Positions 59,713-61,140 of a stretch of DNA of 61,140 bases are shown in pieces. Origin of the DNA: UBA4665 sp036388555 (GTDB taxonomy: Bacteria; Patescibacteriota; Saccharimonadia; Saccharimonadales; UBA4665); the NCBI GenBank assembly GCA_036388555.1, contig DASVRP010000005.1, positions 1 to 61,140 on the forward strand, in the 5' to 3' direction. The position numbers were made by a program, and so were the translations under genes. Below the pieces are notes generated by a model. That model had not been told where the DNA came from. It did not search any database and worked only from the letters and a program-made list of their open reading frames with translations. Within the stretch, counting starts at the first letter, position 1. Each line of letters starts with the position of its first letter.

Positions 59713-60949
59713 CCGGCTGCAACCGCGCCGCTGCTGACGGCTTGCCCTGTACGGGCAGGCCGTTTTTGGTGCAGAGCAGGTCAGTGGCGGCCTCGGCCAT
59801 CTTGCGGTACAGGGTGACCTTGCCGCCGACGACGCTGATGAAATTGCTGGCGCCGGCATCGCTGTGGTCGAGGACGCGGAAGGAGCGGCTGATGCCGCGG
59901 GTGCTGCCAGCCGCTGCGGGCCCGGATGCGCCAGCTGTGGCAGGTGCGGTGACGTCGTCGGATGCCTTGAACAGCGGCCGCACCCCGGCGTAGATGTAGG
60001 TGGCTTCGGCCTGGGCCAGGGCGGGGACCATGGCGGAGCCTTCACGGATGAGGGTGTCGGCTTCTTCCTGGGTCGGTTGGCAGGCGTCGGGGTCGCTGAT
60101 GACGCGTGCCGTGGTGCCCATGATGCTGCCATGGCCGCTAGGGACGAGCAGGTCGCCGTCGGCCTCGGGGCGGCAGCGGTTGATGACGGCCCGGGTCAGC
60201 TCCTGGCGGAAGGTGATCATCGTGCCTTTATCGAATACCATATGCAGGCGGACGTCTGCCAGGGCGGCGACGCGGCCGGCCCAGACGCCGGCGGCATTGA
60301 TGACGTAGTCGCAATTGATCAGGCTGGCCTGGCGGGTACGGCTGTCGCGGACGATGACTCCGGTGATGCGGCCGCCGGTCCGCTGCATGCCGGAGACGGT
60401 GTGGTGGATCAGGAAACGGGCCGGCACCGGGGCATTGAGGGCGGCCAGGCGGTTCAGGCGGATGACTTCGGCGCCGCTAATGAACGCGTCGGGGACGGTG
60501 AAGGCGCGCTTCAGCGCCGGGTTGAGCTGCGGTTCGCGCCGCAAGGCTTCGGCCGGGGTCAGCTCTTCGGTCGGAATGCCGGCCTTGGCGCAGGCCAGTA
60601 GCCATTTGTCGGCATGGTGGGCCTCGTCGTCGGTGAGGGCGACGAACAGGCCGCCGGTGTTGGTGATGGCCGACGGGATGTGGACGCGCAGCAGCTGGTT
60701 CTCCTGGTAGCATTCGGCGGCGGTCGCCGGATCGTTGACGGCATAGCGGCCACCGCTGTGCAGGATGCCGTGGAAGTGGCTGCTGGTGCCGCAGCCCAGG
60801 GTGCCGCGCTCCACCAGGATGACGCGAAAGCCGCGCCGCGACGCTTCGCTGGCGATGCCGGTGCCGGTGGCGCCTCCACCGATCACGACGACAGTAGGGA
60901 CAGCGGCGCGGGCCTGGCCCTGCAGTCCTGACATATTCATAACGCTCAT
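59702..60949 (-). CDS. FAD-dependent glycerol-3-phosphate dehydrogenase (GlpA/GlpD-like)
   Basis: A Rossmann FAD motif VVVIGGGATGTGIASEASRRG at the N-terminus is followed by TSSHFHGILHSGGRYAV (GlpA/GlpD signature), NAAGVWAG and a C-terminal SVVGGKVTLYRKMAE. The closest pattern is the anaerobic GlpA large subunit without its C-terminal Fe-S (BFD-like) domain. An Ala/Gly-rich insertion occurs around TAPATAGASGPAAAGS. The frame extends upstream to 61030, but ATG 60949 has TATAAT 7 nt before it and gives the normal family N-terminus. Confidence 0.87.
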   Translation of the reverse strand: MSVMNMSGLQGQARAAVPTVVVIGGGATGTGIASEASRRGFRVILVERGTLGCGTSSHFHGILHSGGRYAVNDPATAAECYQENQLLRVHIPSAITNTGGLFVALTDDEAHHADKWLLACAKAGIPTEELTPAEALRREPQLNPALKRAFTVPDAFISGAEVIRLNRLAALNAPVPARFLIHHTVSGMQRTGGRITGVIVRDSRTRQASLINCDYVINAAGVWAGRVAALADVRLHMVFDKGTMITFRQELTRAVINRCRPEADGDLLVPSGHGSIMGTTARVISDPDACQPTQEEADTLIREGSAMVPALAQAEATYIYAGVRPLFKASDDVTAPATAGASGPAAAGSTRGISRSFRVLDHSDAGASNFISVVGGKVTLYRKMAEAATDLLCTKNGLPVQGKPSAAARLQPVTR

Positions 60950-60956
60950 GGTAACT

Positions 60957-60962
60957 ATTATA
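60957..60962 (-). promoter_or_regulatory. -10 box of the GlpA/D-like gene (leaderless start)
   Basis: Minus-strand TATAAT (consensus), 7 nt, ATG 60949. Confidence 0.6.
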
Positions 60963-61072
60963 CCACCATTCCGTCCCTTGGAGGGATGGGATGTGTAATC
61001 TAACCTGAATCCAAAAACCCCCACAGACAAAAAGCACGCATAGCCGTATCTTCGTAAGTGGTAAAGCTAAAC

Positions 61073-61078
61073 GGAGGA
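61073..61078 (+). promoter_or_regulatory. Shine-Dalgarno of the last, partial gene
   Basis: GGAGGA, 7 nt before ATG 61086. Confidence 0.7.
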
Positions 61079-61085
61079 ACAGCAT

Positions 61086-61140
61086 ATGCGTGCGACACCA
61101 TTACACCACGTTACGGATATCGTAGATATATTTGTCTGGG
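61086..61140 (+). CDS. Start of a gene running off the window
   Basis: Only the first 18 codons are present (MRATPLHHVTDIVDIFVW...). A strong GGAGGA SD supports the start. The product cannot be named. It is divergent from the GlpA/D-like gene, with about 135 nt between the starts. Confidence 0.5.
   Translation, partial: MRATPLHHVTDIVDIFVW

Noticed and set aside
59864..60601. Plus-strand 245-residue Gly/Ala/Asp-rich ORF opposite the GlpA/D-like gene
   Set aside because: The composition is a shadow of GC-rich coding sequence, and the minus strand carries FAD-binding and GlpA motifs.

Overview
The window looks like a chromosome segment from a member of the Candidatus Saccharibacteria (TM7) or a close Patescibacteria/CPR relative. 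The evidence is a single-locus type IV pilus cluster in the order pilM-N-O-x-B-T-C-pilin-D-minor pilins, many secreted proteins of unknown family, tight gene packing, few biosynthetic genes and a moderately GC-rich composition. TGA is used as a stop throughout (for example at the end of kaiC), which argues against the recoded Gracilibacteria/Absconditabacteria. The assignment rests on gene content only and no marker phylogeny was possible.

Layout. (a) 1-4400: secreted carbohydrate-active proteins, comprising the tail of a dockerin protein, a GH5-like dockerin enzyme, a small secreted protein and two tandem NodB-type polysaccharide deacetylases. (b) 4470-6100: the GTPase YchF and a truncated DUF4389 gene. 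(c) 6226-12469: a probable metal-handling operon with a His/Cys-repeat protein, a COG0701-type permease and its TIGR03943/YcgQ-type partner, followed by an Ig/propeller-like surface protein and an unknown. (d) 12621-15653: a soluble histidine kinase with six PAS domains. (e) 15740-20372: two tandem copies of a pair (membrane TPR protein + large secreted protein) directly upstream of the pilus genes. (f) 20433-36858: the type IV pilus locus, interrupted by a frameshifted AT-rich repeat adhesin and by an opposite-strand tyrosine recombinase lying between two PilX-like genes. (g) 36935-40551: ndk, a KGG-motif protein, tRNA-Arg(CCT) with a split copy of its 3' end downstream, a PH-domain membrane protein, a parvulin-type chaperone and tRNA-Asp(GTC). 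(h) 40671-51877: accessory genes including a transglutaminase-like protein, two GNATs, an MFS exporter, a heparinase-like enzyme, a Nudix fusion, a CPBP protease and several unknowns. (i) 51998-55626: kaiC-kaiB-kaiB-PAS histidine kinase, a compact clock-like operon without kaiA. (j) 55675-61140: a membrane protein, a guanylate-kinase-like protein, an MFS transporter, an unknown, a GlpA/GlpD-like dehydrogenase and the start of one more gene.

How the parts fit. The pilus locus, the secreted paralog pairs, the PilX protein with a C-terminal jelly-roll-like extension, the repeat adhesin and the polysaccharide enzymes fit a surface-attached (epibiotic) lifestyle. The two histidine kinases share a closely related catalytic core, and neither has a response regulator nearby. 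The KaiB/KaiC/kinase operon is the most notable system in the window.

A genome-wide signal also emerges. At thirteen genes a good -10 hexamer lies only 6-8 nt upstream of the ATG with no Shine-Dalgarno sequence, which predicts leaderless mRNAs. This pattern revises the starts of at least two genes (the Xer recombinase and the 38 kb minus-strand gene). Other genes (the 2427 minus-strand gene, the pilin, the 61086 gene) have strong Shine-Dalgarno sequences, so both initiation modes appear to coexist.
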